This document shows, one piece after another, positions 9,235 through 17,622 of a stretch of DNA of 64,000 nucleotides. Position 1 is the stretch's first letter; each line of letters opens with the position of its first letter. The DNA lies in assembly GCA_963839685.1 (NCBI GenBank), contig CAWIVS010000001.1, positions 1-64,000 on the forward strand, in the 5' to 3' direction. The DNA is from CADEED01 sp963839685 (lineage in GTDB: Bacteria; Pseudomonadota; Gammaproteobacteria; Steroidobacterales; Steroidobacteraceae). The notes under the pieces are model-generated. The model was given only the letters and a program-made list of their open reading frames with translations. It was not told the origin of the DNA and did not search any database. The position numbers were made by a program, and so were the translations under genes.

Positions 9235-9311
9235 TGGTGGAAAGGGAGGGAATCGAACCCTCGACCCCGGCATTATGAGTGCCGTGCTCTAACCAGCTGA
9301 GCTACCTTTCC
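9235..9311 (-). tRNA. tRNA-Met (CAU)
   Basis: The minus strand folds into a full cloverleaf. The acceptor pairs GGAAAGG with CCTTTCC, the D arm starts GCTCAGCTGG, the anticodon loop is CTCATAA (anticodon CAT), the T arm has GGTTCGATTCC, and CCA is encoded. The anticodon arm and TAATGCCGGGGTC region resemble elongator tRNA-Met rather than initiator; a lysidine-modified tRNA-Ile2 is less likely. Its 3' half is duplicated at 5148-5192. Confidence 0.95.
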
Positions 9312-9413
9312 ACGTCCCGAAAAACCGGGAACCCGAAGGGGCCGCGATTCTCATGGCGGCGCGCCAGCCTGTCAAGGCAATCCCCGCGAAAACAAGCACT
9401 TAGGCTACGCCGC

Positions 9414-9433
9414 AAATCAGGAATGTCCCCATT
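9414..9433. repeat. REP-like half element at the ychF stop
   Basis: AAATCAGGAATGTCCCCATT is one arm of the GGGGACA/TGTCCCC repeat family also seen at 12064-12143 and 43732-43821. It overlaps the last two bases of the ychF stop codon and has no second arm close by. Confidence 0.55.
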
Positions 9434-10523
9434 ACACGTTGAAGCGGAAGTGCATGACATCGCCTTCCTTGACGACGTATTCCTTGCCCTCGAGCCTGAG
9501 CTTGCCGGCATCGCGCGATCCGGCCTCACCCTTGAACCTGATGTAGTCGTCGTAGCCGATGACCTCGGCGCGGATGAAGCCGCGTTCGAAGTCGGTGTGG
9601 ATCACGGCCGCGGCCTGCGGCGCGGTCGAGCCGGAGCGCACCGTCCAGGCGCGCACTTCCTTCTCGCCGGCCGTGAAATAGGTCTGCAGGCCTAACAACT
9701 CGTAGCCGGCGCGGATTACGCGGTTGAGTCCGGGCTCGGACAGCCCCAGGTCCTTGAGGAAATCGGCGCGGTCGGCCTCCTCGAGCTGGGAGATCTCGGC
9801 CTCGATGGCGGCGCACACCGCCACGACCACCGCGCCCTCCCCCTTGGCTCGCGCCGCCACGGCGTCGAGATGTTTGTTGTTGGTGAAGCCGTCTTCCTTG
9901 ACGTTGGCCACGTACATCACGGGCTTGGCGGTCAGCAGGTGCAGCTCCTGGCTGTCGGCCTTCTCTTCCTTGCTGAGTCCCATCGAACGCACCGGCTTGC
10001 CCTGGTCGAGATGCTTGCGCATGCGTTCGAACAAGTCGCGCTTGCGCGTGGCGTCCTTGTCACCGCCCTTGGCCATCTTCGCGTTGCGATCGACCGCCTT
10101 CTCCACGGACTGCAGGTCCGCGAGCGCCAGCTCGGTGTCGATGATTTCGATGTCGCGGATCGGATCGACGCCGCCCGACACGTGCACCACGTCGGCGTCT
10201 TCGAAGCAGCGCACCACGTGCGCGATGGCGTCGGTCTCGCGGATATGCGACAGGAACTTGTTCCCCAGGCCCTCGCCCTGTGAAGCGCCGGCCACGAGCC
10301 CGGCGATGTCGACGAACTCCACCGTGGTGGGGACGATCTTCTCGGGATCGACGATCTTCGCGAGCGCGTCGAGCCGCGTGTCCGGCACCGGCACGATGCC
10401 CACGTTCGGATCGATGGTGCAGAACGGATAGTTCTCGGCCGCAATCTGTGCACGCGTCAGCGCATTGAACAACGTGGACTTGCCGACGTTCGGCATTCCG
10501 ACGATGCCTGCCTTGATTCCCAT
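9432..10523 (-). CDS. ychF: Redox-responsive ATPase YchF
   Basis: A 363-residue OBG-family P-loop ATPase, the usual length. Near the N-terminus GMPNVGKS is the Walker A/G1 motif, and FVDIAGLV is G3. The base-specificity motif reads NVKE instead of NKxD, which explains why YchF prefers ATP. The C-terminal 90 residues form the TGS-type domain ending DVMHFRFNV. The family binds ribosomes and affects oxidative-stress responses and leaderless mRNA translation. It lies directly downstream of pth with no intergenic base, the common gammaproteobacterial pth-ychF order. The stop codon runs into a REP-like repeat. Confidence 0.97.
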   Translation of the reverse strand: MGIKAGIVGMPNVGKSTLFNALTRAQIAAENYPFCTIDPNVGIVPVPDTRLDALAKIVDPEKIVPTTVEFVDIAGLVAGASQGEGLGNKFLSHIRETDAIAHVVRCFEDADVVHVSGGVDPIRDIEIIDTELALADLQSVEKAVDRNAKMAKGGDKDATRKRDLFERMRKHLDQGKPVRSMGLSKEEKADSQELHLLTAKPVMYVANVKEDGFTNNKHLDAVAARAKGEGAVVVAVCAAIEAEISQLEEADRADFLKDLGLSEPGLNRVIRAGYELLGLQTYFTAGEKEVRAWTVRSGSTAPQAAAVIHTDFERGFIRAEVIGYDDYIRFKGEAGSRDAGKLRLEGKEYVVKEGDVMHFRFNV

Positions 10524-11135
10524 CTATTTTTCCTTTTGAGGGACCGCGTTCGCGGGGCCTCGCGAGTGCAGTTTGTTCATGGCGATCTGCGCGCCGTCGC
10601 GCAACATGTCTTCGATGGCATCCGCGCCGGCGAGGATGGTCTCGTCGATGACGCGTTGCTCGTCCTTGCCGGCATGGGTGAGCACGAAGTCGACAACCTC
10701 GTTCTTTGCGCCGGGATGGCCCACCCCGATACGCAGCCGCCAGAATCCATCGCCCTGCGCGGAAATAACGTCGCGCAGGCCGTTGTGCCCACCGGCACCC
10801 CCGGCATCCTTGAGCCGCACCGTGCCGCTCGGCAGGTCGATCTCGTCATGCGCCACCAGCATCTCGGCCGGCGCAATCTTGTAGAAACCGAGAATGCTCG
10901 ACACCGGACCGCCGCTGCGGTTCATGAAAGTCATGGGCTTCGCCAGCCAGATTTCCTCTCCAGCGATGCGCACCCGTGCCAGCTCCGCCTGGTGTTTGGG
11001 TTCGTGGCGAAATGTGCCGCCGTGGCGACGCGCCAGCTCTTCCACCAGCCAGAAGCCGGCGTTGTGACGCGTGCGCGCGTAGTCGGGCCCGGGATTGCCG
11101 AGACCCACGATGAGCTTGATGACGTTGCCAGCCAT
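10524..11135 (-). CDS. pth: Peptidyl-tRNA hydrolase
   Basis: A 203-residue cytoplasmic enzyme that frees tRNA from stalled peptidyl-tRNA. Family motifs are IVGLGNPGPDYARTRHNAG (with the catalytic histidine), KPMTFMNRSGG and GGHNGLRD; IGVGHPG follows. The start at 11135 (MAGNVIKLIVGLGN) is chosen because a longer frame to 11183 would begin inside the rplY terminator and adds nothing conserved. There is no good Shine-Dalgarno before it. Its stop abuts the ychF start. Confidence 0.95.
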   Translation of the reverse strand: MAGNVIKLIVGLGNPGPDYARTRHNAGFWLVEELARRHGGTFRHEPKHQAELARVRIAGEEIWLAKPMTFMNRSGGPVSSILGFYKIAPAEMLVAHDEIDLPSGTVRLKDAGGAGGHNGLRDVISAQGDGFWRLRIGVGHPGAKNEVVDFVLTHAGKDEQRVIDETILAGADAIEDMLRDGAQIAMNKLHSRGPANAVPQKEK

Positions 11136-11150
11136 GTTCAAGGAGGATAC

Positions 11151-11188
11151 AAAAAAACGAGCGGCGTGCCGTTGCCGGTCCACGCCGC
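11151..11188 (-). terminator. Rho-independent terminator of rplY
   Basis: On the minus strand an 8-bp perfect stem (GCGGCGTG / CACGCCGC) with a 12-base loop is followed by TCG and seven T. It lies about 65 bases past the rplY stop and just upstream of pth, so pth-ychF probably rely on read-through or their own promoter. Confidence 0.8.
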
Positions 11189-11252
11189 CCGAGCAGTTGC
11201 GAAGTAGTTAGCGAGTATGAGGCGCGCAGGCGCGCGCCCCAACCCGCTGGCA

Positions 11253-12002
11253 TTACTTCTTGCCGCCTTCCTTCTTGGCAGGAGCGGCAGCGGCCTTGGC
11301 ATCGCCCGCCGGAGCGGCACCCTTGGCATCGCCCGGCTTCGCGCCGGCGGCCGCAGCACCCTCGGCAGGAGCGGCAGCGCCTTCGGCAGGCGTCGCGGCA
11401 GCCACTTCGGCGGTCGGTTCCGGCTCCTCGGCACGCGGCGGATGGATGGACACGACCACGGCATTGCTCTTGGCAATGGCCGGAATCGTGACACCCTCTG
11501 GCAGCGGCAGGTCGGACAGGTGCTTGGACTCGTTCATGTGCATCTGCGAGAGATCCAGCTCGATGAACTCGGGCAGATCCTTCGGCAGGCACGACACTTC
11601 CACGTCGGCGACGCGGTGCGAGACCACGCCACCTTCCGACTTCACACCCGGCGAGGCAGCCTCGCCCTTGAAGTGGATCGGGATGTGGATGCGAATCTTC
11701 TCGGTCTCGAGCACGCGCTGCAAATCCACGTGCACGATGGCGTTGCGCGCCGGGTGCATCTGCAGATCCTTGACGATCGCGGCTTGTGACTTGTCGCCCA
11801 CCTTGAGGTTGATGATCGACGAGTAGAACCGCTCGTTGTCGATGAGGGTCATCATCTTTTGATGATCGAGTGAAATGGCACGGGGCTCGACGTTACCCCC
11901 GTACAGGATTGCCGGCACTTTTCCGGAATGACGCAGGCGGCGGCTCGCACCCTTGCCCTGGCCATCACGGAACTCGGCGGCGAGTTCGAATGAAATACGC
12001 AT
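11253..12002 (-). CDS. rplY: 50S ribosomal protein L25 (general stress protein Ctc form)
   Basis: A 249-residue long-form bL25. Residues 1-95 are the 5S-rRNA-binding L25 domain (FELAAEFRDGQGKGASRRLR, VPAILYGG). Residues 100-185 are the TL5/Ctc C-terminal beta domain (DLPEFIELDLSQM). The last 60 or so residues are a low-complexity Ala/Pro/Gly/Lys tail ending KKEGGKK, longer than in most homologues and probably disordered. It sits between prs and pth in the standard order and is followed by a good terminator. Confidence 0.95.
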   Translation of the reverse strand: MRISFELAAEFRDGQGKGASRRLRHSGKVPAILYGGNVEPRAISLDHQKMMTLIDNERFYSSIINLKVGDKSQAAIVKDLQMHPARNAIVHVDLQRVLETEKIRIHIPIHFKGEAASPGVKSEGGVVSHRVADVEVSCLPKDLPEFIELDLSQMHMNESKHLSDLPLPEGVTIPAIAKSNAVVVSIHPPRAEEPEPTAEVAAATPAEGAAAPAEGAAAAGAKPGDAKGAAPAGDAKAAAAPAKKEGGKK

Positions 12003-12063
12003 TGTTTAAGACTCCAGATTACCAACCAACACAGCGGACACCGCGACCAGTGCCGCCACCTGA

Positions 12064-12143
12064 GGACATCCCTGATTTGCCGCAAAACGGGAAGTCCCTA
12101 TTTAGGCGCGTCCCCTTTTGCTAACAAATAGGAATGTCCCCAT
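12064..12143. repeat. REP-like inverted repeat between rplY and prs
   Basis: Outer arms GGACATCCCTGATTT (12064-12078) and AAATAGGAATGTCC (12126-12139) are imperfect inverted copies. Between them lies more GGGAAGTCCC- and GTCCCC-rich sequence. The arms match those at lipA/lipB (43732-43821) and the half element at 9414, so this is a dispersed family rather than a single terminator. Confidence 0.65.
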
Positions 12144-12151
12144 CAATTCCA

Positions 12152-13110
12152 CTAATCCAAGTACAAACTACTCACCGAATCCTCGTCGCGGATGCGACGA
12201 ATGGTCTCGGCCAGCAGCCCCGCAACCGACAACTGCCGGATGCGGCCACTCTGCTTCGCGGCGGCCGACAGCGGGATGGTGTCGGTCACCACCAGCTCAT
12301 CGAGCGCCGACTTCATGATCTTGTCCACCGCGTTGCCGGAGAGGATGGCGTGCGTGATGTAGGCCACCACTTTCACTGCACCCTCGTCCTTCAACGCCTG
12401 CGCGCCCGCGGCCAGCGTGCCCGCGGTATCCACCATGTCGTCGATGAGCACGCAGGTCCTGCCCGTGACGTCACCGATGATGTTCATCACCTTCGACTCG
12501 TTCGGCCGCGGCCGGCGTTTGTCGATGATCGCCAGGTCAGCATCATCGAGGCGCTTGGCGAGAGCCCGCGCGCGCACCACACCACCCACGTCCGGCGACA
12601 CCACGATCAGGTTCTCGTAGCGCTGCCGGTAGGCATCTCCCAACAACACCGGCGATGCGTACACATTGTCGACCGGGATGTCGAAAAATCCCTGGATCTG
12701 GTCCGAGTGCAGGTCGATCGTCAGCAGACGATTCACCCCCGCACTCTGGATCATGTTCGCCACCAGCTTCGCGGTGATCGCCGAGCGCGTGGCGCGCGGC
12801 CGGCGATCCTGGCGCGAGTAGCCGAAGTACGGCACCACCGCGGTGATCCTCGCCGCGGAAGCGCGCCGACAGGCATCGACCATCACCAGCAACTCCATCA
12901 GGTGATCGTTGGTCGGCGGACACGTGGGCTGCACGATGAACACATCGCGCCCGCGCACGTTCTCCATCAATTCGATGTTCACTTCACCGTCGGAAAATCT
13001 TCCGACATACGCTCGTCCCAGTGGGCGTGGTCAGAAAGCCGCGCGATATCGTGGGCCAGCGCCGGGTTGGCATTGCCCGCAAACAACGTCAGCGTTTCCG
13101 ATTCCACCAC
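12152..13110 (-). CDS. prs: Ribose-phosphate pyrophosphokinase, frameshifted near the N-terminus
   Basis: Makes PRPP from ribose 5-phosphate and ATP for nucleotide, His and Trp synthesis. From 12982 down the protein is intact: VPYFGYSRQDRRPR, VVSPDVGGVVRAR and the PRPP loop LIDDMVDTAGTL. The true N-terminus lies upstream in another frame: GTG at 13110, directly after a TAG, gives ETLTLFAGNANPALAHDIAR. Restoring one base (or removing two) near 13020-13028 joins it to LGRAYVGRFSDGEVNIEL and yields 319 residues, the family length. Prs is normally essential and there is no second copy in the window, so a sequencing error is likely. If real, translation might start inside the gene and lose the first ATP-site strand. 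Confidence 0.88.
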
Positions 13111-13129
13111 CTAACCACCCTTTACTTGA

Positions 13130-13161
13130 ATGGGGACAGGTTGAAGACAACCTGTCCCCAT
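13130..13161. repeat. Perfect GGGGACA/TGTCCCC hairpin between prs and tRNA-Gln
   Basis: ATGGGGACAGGTT (13130-13142) and AACCTGTCCCCAT (13149-13161) form a perfect 13-bp stem with a 6-base loop. It shares the GGGGACA core with the repeats at 9414, 12064 and 43732 but differs beyond it. It has no T-run in either direction, and lies between tRNA-Gln and prs. Confidence 0.65.
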
Positions 13162-13168
13162 CATCTTA

Positions 13169-13243
13169 TGGCTGGGGTGGAAGGATTCGAACCTCCGAAT
13201 GGCGGGATCAAAACCCGCTGCCTTACCACTTGGCGACACCCCA
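13169..13243 (-). tRNA. tRNA-Gln (UUG)
   Basis: A 75-base cloverleaf on the minus strand. The acceptor pairs TGGGGTG with CACCCCA, the anticodon loop is TTTTGAT (anticodon TTG), the T arm has GGTTCGAATCC, and CCA is encoded. Its position between ispE and prs is the common gammaproteobacterial order. The 5' end overlaps the last codons of ispE. Confidence 0.96.
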
Positions 13244-14076
13244 ACGGCCTAACTCTTCGAGCAGCGGCGACTCATCGAGCCCGCGCGCGACGAAGGCGCG
13301 CCACTCATCCGGAACACGCGCTGCAACGCGTTCAGCATCCGCGGCCCGCGCAAATTTCGCGAATACGCAGGAGCCCGTTCCGGTGAGTCGCGCCGGTGCA
13401 TGCCGCCCGAGCCAGTCCAGTGCCTCACCCACCACCGGAAAGCGCGTGCGAACGACCGCCTCGCAATCGTTTCGCCCACCCGTTTCCAAAAAGCCGCGCA
13501 TTGTCGTGGCGGGGGAATTGCGTGTCAATTCAGGAGCCTGGAATACCGATGCGGTCGGCACCGCCACTCCCGGAAAAACGACCAGATACCAGGAATCCGC
13601 CCCTAGGGTGAGCGGCGTCAGCCGTTCGCCGATTCCCTCCGCCCAAGCCGACCTGCCCTCAGCGAAAACGGGGACATCTGCGCCCAACGCGCTCGCCAAA
13701 ATCCGCTAATTGCGCCGAAGAGTAGCCCGTGCGCCACATCTGGTTCAAAGCCAGCAGGGTCGTAGCCGCATCGGAGCTGCCACCGCCCAAGCCCCCGCCT
13801 ATGGGGATTCTCTTCTTAATGGAGATTTCGGCGCCCAAGGGCGTGCCACTCACCTGCCGCAGCGTCCGCGCGGCCCGGATCGCCAGATCGTCGGCCTCCG
13901 GGACTCCAGGTGGACCGGCCAAACGGGTGATGGACCCATCCATCCGTACGGTGATGTCGATGCGATCGCAGAGATCGATGATCTGAAAGACGGTCTGCAA
14001 CTCGTGGTAGCCATCCTGCCGACGGCCGACGACGTGCAGCATCAGGTTCAATTTCGCCGGCGCCGACCAGGAGCAT
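13223..14076 (-). CDS. ispE: 4-(cytidine 5'-diphospho)-2-C-methyl-D-erythritol kinase, frameshifted
   Basis: GHMP kinase of the MEP isoprenoid pathway. The first piece has HVVGRRQDGYHELQTVFQ and the ATP loop PIGGGLGGGSSDAA. The second, in another frame, has LGADVPVF and LTGTGSCVFA. One extra base near 13687 (GAGCGCGTTGGGC for GAGCGCTTGGGC on the minus strand) separates them. A second indel near 14068 is needed to link the only nearby ATG (14076) to WSAPAKLNLMLH. Repaired length is about 284 residues, as in E. coli. The gene is normally essential, so both breaks are probably errors. Its last 21 bases overlap tRNA-Gln. lolB lies directly upstream. Confidence 0.88.
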
Positions 14077-14084
14077 CCTGCTGC

Positions 14085-14699
14085 TCACGGTTGCCAGCGG
14101 TCGACGAGCAGCTTCAAGCGCGCGCCTTCTCGCATCACGGTGAGCCGCTGCGGCAATGCGAATCCCAACGCCGGAGCACGTGCATCGATGCTGATCTTCC
14201 AGCCGTTCTGCAGGAAGCCGCGTATCTCGCCACTGGCCGCATCGGTGTCGATGTTCGCTTCACCTGGCGCCGGGATGCCGAGCAACCACCAGCGCAGCTC
14301 CGCGATCGGCATGGGAAACCCGAGGCTCTCCTCGAGCTCGGCACGCGCCGCGCCACCGTCGAGCTGTTCGCCGCGACTGGTGGTGATGGCGAGCTGTTCG
14401 CCATCGAGAATCACCCGTAAACCGCCCATGCCCAGCGGCCCATCGAGCGCAAGATCGGAGTGGCGAGGCTGCTGCTGGTAGCGCAGCGCACCGGAAAATC
14501 CCTCGCCCCGGGCCGCCACCGCGACCCGCCCCGTCAGCGAATAGTTGTCGAAGCTTTCGAGGGCGGCGCGCTGTTCCGGCCAGGGTGCATCGGCGCCCGG
14601 ACCAGGTCCCGGCGCAGGAGCGGGTACCGTGCGGCAACCGGCGAGCAGTACCGCCAGCGCCACGGCACCGAGCGCAGCCCGCGCCACTGCGCCTGCCAT
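14085..14699 (-). CDS. lolB: Outer-membrane lipoprotein receptor LolB
   Basis: A 204-residue lipoprotein that accepts lipoproteins from LolA and inserts them in the outer membrane. The lipobox LLAGC is at residues 18-22, followed by a Pro/Gly-rich linker and the LolB fold: SLTGRVAVAARGEGFSGALR, GPLGMGGLRVILDG, and ELRWWLLGIPAPG. It is first in the lolB-ispE-tRNA-Gln-prs order and lies just after a TPR protein on the same strand. Confidence 0.92.
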   Translation of the reverse strand: MAGAVARAALGAVALAVLLAGCRTVPAPAPGPGPGADAPWPEQRAALESFDNYSLTGRVAVAARGEGFSGALRYQQQPRHSDLALDGPLGMGGLRVILDGEQLAITTSRGEQLDGGAARAELEESLGFPMPIAELRWWLLGIPAPGEANIDTDAASGEIRGFLQNGWKISIDARAPALGFALPQRLTVMREGARLKLLVDRWQP

Positions 14700-14710
14700 G
14701 CAGCCGCTCT

Positions 14711-16468
14711 CTAACTACCCAGGTGGGCGGTGGGCGGAGGGGTTGCGTTCGCGGGTGGCGCGGATTCCTCCGCAGCGCCGGCGTCGGGCGAGGCCGCCGG
14801 TTTGGGCGCGACCGGATCCATCTTCGTGCCGGTGAGCCGTTCGATGGTGGCGCGCAGCGGCTTGGAATCCGGCGAGCGGGCCAGCGATCGGGCCCACAGG
14901 GCACGCGCCTCGGATTGTTTGCCGCTGACCCACAGCAGCTCGCCCCAATGCGAGGCGATCTCGGCATCCGGGAAGATGCGATACGCGCGTTCGAGATACG
15001 GCAACGCGCCCGGTATGTCGCCGCGCCGGAAGCGCACCCAGCCCAGGCTGTCGAGAAACGCGGGATTGTCCGGCGATGCGTCCAGAGCCTTGCGGATCAG
15101 CGCCTCGGCGCGCGGCAGCTTCTGGTTGCGGTCGGCCAGCGAATATCCGAGCGCGTTCAGCAGGCTCGCGTCCTCGGGACGATCCTTGAGCAGGCTTTCG
15201 AAGCTGCGTACCGACTCGTGCGTCAGCCCCGCCTTGTCCTGGATCAGCCCGATCTGGTAACGCACGCCGGGGTGATTCGGATAACGCTCGAGCGCCAGCT
15301 TCAGCAACGCCACCGCTTCGTTCGCCTTGCCGGCTTCCTCGAGCAGCGACGCCTTGGCGAATTCCACGTCGAGCGCCTCGGAGCGCTCCTTGGCCGCGTA
15401 GTCATCGAGGATGCGGAACGCCGCGTCGCGATCGTTCTTCTTCATGAGCAGGCGCGCCGCGCGGCCGCGCACGATGAGTCCGGCACCCGCTTCGGCGAGC
15501 CGCGAATAACCTTCGAGCGCCAGGTCCGTGCGCCCATCGCGTTCGGCGATCGAAGACAGGTAGAAGAACGCTTCGCCCGCCGCCTCGGGCGAGGAGATCA
15601 AACTACTGAAGCGGCGTCCCGCCTCGGCCATGTCGCCCATCTGGTAGGCGAGCTTGCCGAGACGCAGGTCGGCCTCGTCACGAACCGAGGCATCGGCCCG
15701 CAGGCTGTCGAGTTCCTGGCGCGCCTCGTCCATCCGGTCGAGACGCAGCAGCGTGTCGGCGTAGGCGAATCGATGCGCCTCGGGATCGAGCGCCGCGGCC
15801 TCCTGGGATATGGCGATGGCGGCAACGGTATCTCCCTCGGCGGTCAACACGCGCGCCAGCTGCGCGCGCGCATCCGCGGAAGCCGGATCGCTGGAGAGAA
15901 CACGATCGGCGTACTTGTGCGCCGTGCCGAAATCGAAATTCTCGAGCGCCAGTTCCACCGCCGCGATCATCATTCTTTCGGATACCTGCGGCGATTCGAG
16001 CATCGGTCGCAAGGTGTCGAGCGCGATCGCCGACCCACCGGCATCGCTGAGCTTGCCGATCAACTCGATCAGCGCCGGGTCACCGCCGAGTTGGTGGGTA
16101 CGCAGGATGGCGGCGCCCGCGTCCTCGGGCTGATAGAGCTGCACCGCGGCCAGCGCAACCGCCGCGGCGGCGTCGGCCCGTTCGGGATCGAGCTTCTGCC
16201 ATCGTCGCGCGCTTTTTGCGCTGGCGCCGATCTGCTGGCATTCGGCGGCGACCTTGTTCGCGCGCTCGGAGATCTTGACGTCGTCGGTGTTCAGTGCCGC
16301 CTTGAGGTAGCGCTCGGTGCCGCCGCGGCAGTCACCGCGCGACAAGGCCATGTCGGCGAGCATCAGGTCGGCCGTGTCCGTATTGGTGGTGGACAGGGCG
16401 CTTCCGGCCGCCGGTATCAATGCGGCCAGGAGTACGGGAATGACGAGTCTGAGGGAGTTTCGTGGCAT
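14711..16468 (-). CDS. Periplasmic tetratricopeptide-repeat protein
   Basis: A 585-residue protein with a signal peptide (residues 1-24, ending near GSA) followed by many TPR units. The best are near the C-terminus (LNALGYSLADRNQKLPRAE, FLDSLGWVRFRRGDIPGALP). It ends in a low-complexity Pro/Ala tail. This kind of TPR protein is commonly found next to lolB in gammaproteobacteria; its partner is unknown. The start at 16468 is set by the signal peptide; longer open frames upstream are antisense to prfA. Only about 40 bases separate it from the divergent prfA start. It is probably co-transcribed with lolB and ispE. Confidence 0.85.
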   Translation of the reverse strand: MPRNSLRLVIPVLLAALIPAAGSALSTTNTDTADLMLADMALSRGDCRGGTERYLKAALNTDDVKISERANKVAAECQQIGASAKSARRWQKLDPERADAAAAVALAAVQLYQPEDAGAAILRTHQLGGDPALIELIGKLSDAGGSAIALDTLRPMLESPQVSERMMIAAVELALENFDFGTAHKYADRVLSSDPASADARAQLARVLTAEGDTVAAIAISQEAAALDPEAHRFAYADTLLRLDRMDEARQELDSLRADASVRDEADLRLGKLAYQMGDMAEAGRRFSSLISSPEAAGEAFFYLSSIAERDGRTDLALEGYSRLAEAGAGLIVRGRAARLLMKKNDRDAAFRILDDYAAKERSEALDVEFAKASLLEEAGKANEAVALLKLALERYPNHPGVRYQIGLIQDKAGLTHESVRSFESLLKDRPEDASLLNALGYSLADRNQKLPRAEALIRKALDASPDNPAFLDSLGWVRFRRGDIPGALPYLERAYRIFPDAEIASHWGELLWVSGKQSEARALWARSLARSPDSKPLRATIERLTGTKMDPVAPKPAASPDAGAAEESAPPANATPPPTAHLGS

Positions 16469-16511
16469 GGAGGGCACTATATCTCGACCCGCGCCCCGTA
16501 CAATGGTTCGC

Positions 16512-17606
16512 GTGAAAGACTCGATTCGATTGCGCCTGGAAAAAATGATCGACCGATACGAAGAGATCGGGCGCTCGCTGGCCGATCCCGCCGTCATCGG
16601 CCGACAGCGGGAGTTCCGCGATTTGTCGGTGGAATATGCCCGCCTCACGCCGGTCGCGGAAAAATTCGGCGCGTTTCGCGCCCTGGAGCGCGAGCTTGCC
16701 GCGGCGCGAGAAATGCAGAGTGATGATGATCCGGCCATGCGTGAAATGGGCGCCGAGGAAGTCGCGCGGCTCGCTCCGGTGGTTGAACAGGCGGAAGACG
16801 CGCTCAAGATGCTGCTGATTCCGCGCGACCCGCGCGATGACATGAACATCTACCTCGAGGTGCGCGCCGGCACCGGCGGTGACGAGGCCGCGATTTTTGC
16901 CGGTGAGCTGTTCCGCATGTACGCGCGTTACGCGGAAACCCACGGCTTCACCGTCGAGGTGTTGTCGGAAAACCCCGGCGAGCATGGCGGTTATCGCGAG
17001 ATCATCAGCCGCATCGCCGGCAACGGCGTGTTCGCACGCTTCAAGTTCGAGTCCGGTGTACATCGCGTGCAGCGTGTGCCGGCGACCGAAGCGCAGGGGC
17101 GCATCCATACGTCGGCGGTGACCGTTGCCATCCTGCCCGAGCCCGACGAAGTCGAAGCCACGGATCTCAATCCCGCCGAGCTGCGCGTCGACACCTATCG
17201 TGCGTCGGGTGCCGGCGGCCAGCACGTCAACAAGACAGAGTCGGCGATTCGCATCACCCACTTGCCCACCGGCATCGTGGTCGAATGCCAGGACGAACGC
17301 TCGCAGCACAAGAACCGCGCGCGCGCCATGGCGTTGATGAAGGCCAAGCTCATGGCCGCCGAACAGGAAAAACGCGACAGCGAAGTGGCGCGCAACCGCA
17401 AGCTCCAGGTGGGCACCGGCGATCGCTCTGAGCGCATCCGCACCTACAACTTCCCGCAGGCTCGCGTCACCGATCACCGCATCAATCTCACACTCTACAA
17501 ACTCGCCGACATCATGCAGGGCAGGATCGATGAGTTGTTAGACAGCCTGCAGCACGAACACCAGGCCGAGCAGCTCGCCGAGGAAGAGCAGCGGGGCGCG
17601 GCATGA
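16512..17606 (+). CDS. prfA: Peptide chain release factor 1
   Basis: A 364-residue class I release factor reading UAA and UAG. The codon-recognition tripeptide PAT lies in RVPATEAQGRIHTSA, and the catalytic GGQ lies in SGAGGQHVNKTES. Q-methylation of GGQ would be done by PrmC, whose gene is 7 kb away at 24651 instead of next door as usual; hemA, which often precedes prfA, is absent here. The GTG at 16512 gives the family-like start MKDSIRLRLEKM; ATG at 16503 adds three residues and is equally possible. Confidence 0.96.
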   Translation: MKDSIRLRLEKMIDRYEEIGRSLADPAVIGRQREFRDLSVEYARLTPVAEKFGAFRALERELAAAREMQSDDDPAMREMGAEEVARLAPVVEQAEDALKMLLIPRDPRDDMNIYLEVRAGTGGDEAAIFAGELFRMYARYAETHGFTVEVLSENPGEHGGYREIISRIAGNGVFARFKFESGVHRVQRVPATEAQGRIHTSAVTVAILPEPDEVEATDLNPAELRVDTYRASGAGGQHVNKTESAIRITHLPTGIVVECQDERSQHKNRARAMALMKAKLMAAEQEKRDSEVARNRKLQVGTGDRSERIRTYNFPQARVTDHRINLTLYKLADIMQGRIDELLDSLQHEHQAEQLAEEEQRGAA

Positions 17607-17622
17607 GAGCGCGCGGCCGCCG

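Noticed and set aside
16469..16849. N-terminal extension of the TPR protein into prfA
   Set aside because: It is the antisense of prfA; a proper signal peptide begins at 16468.
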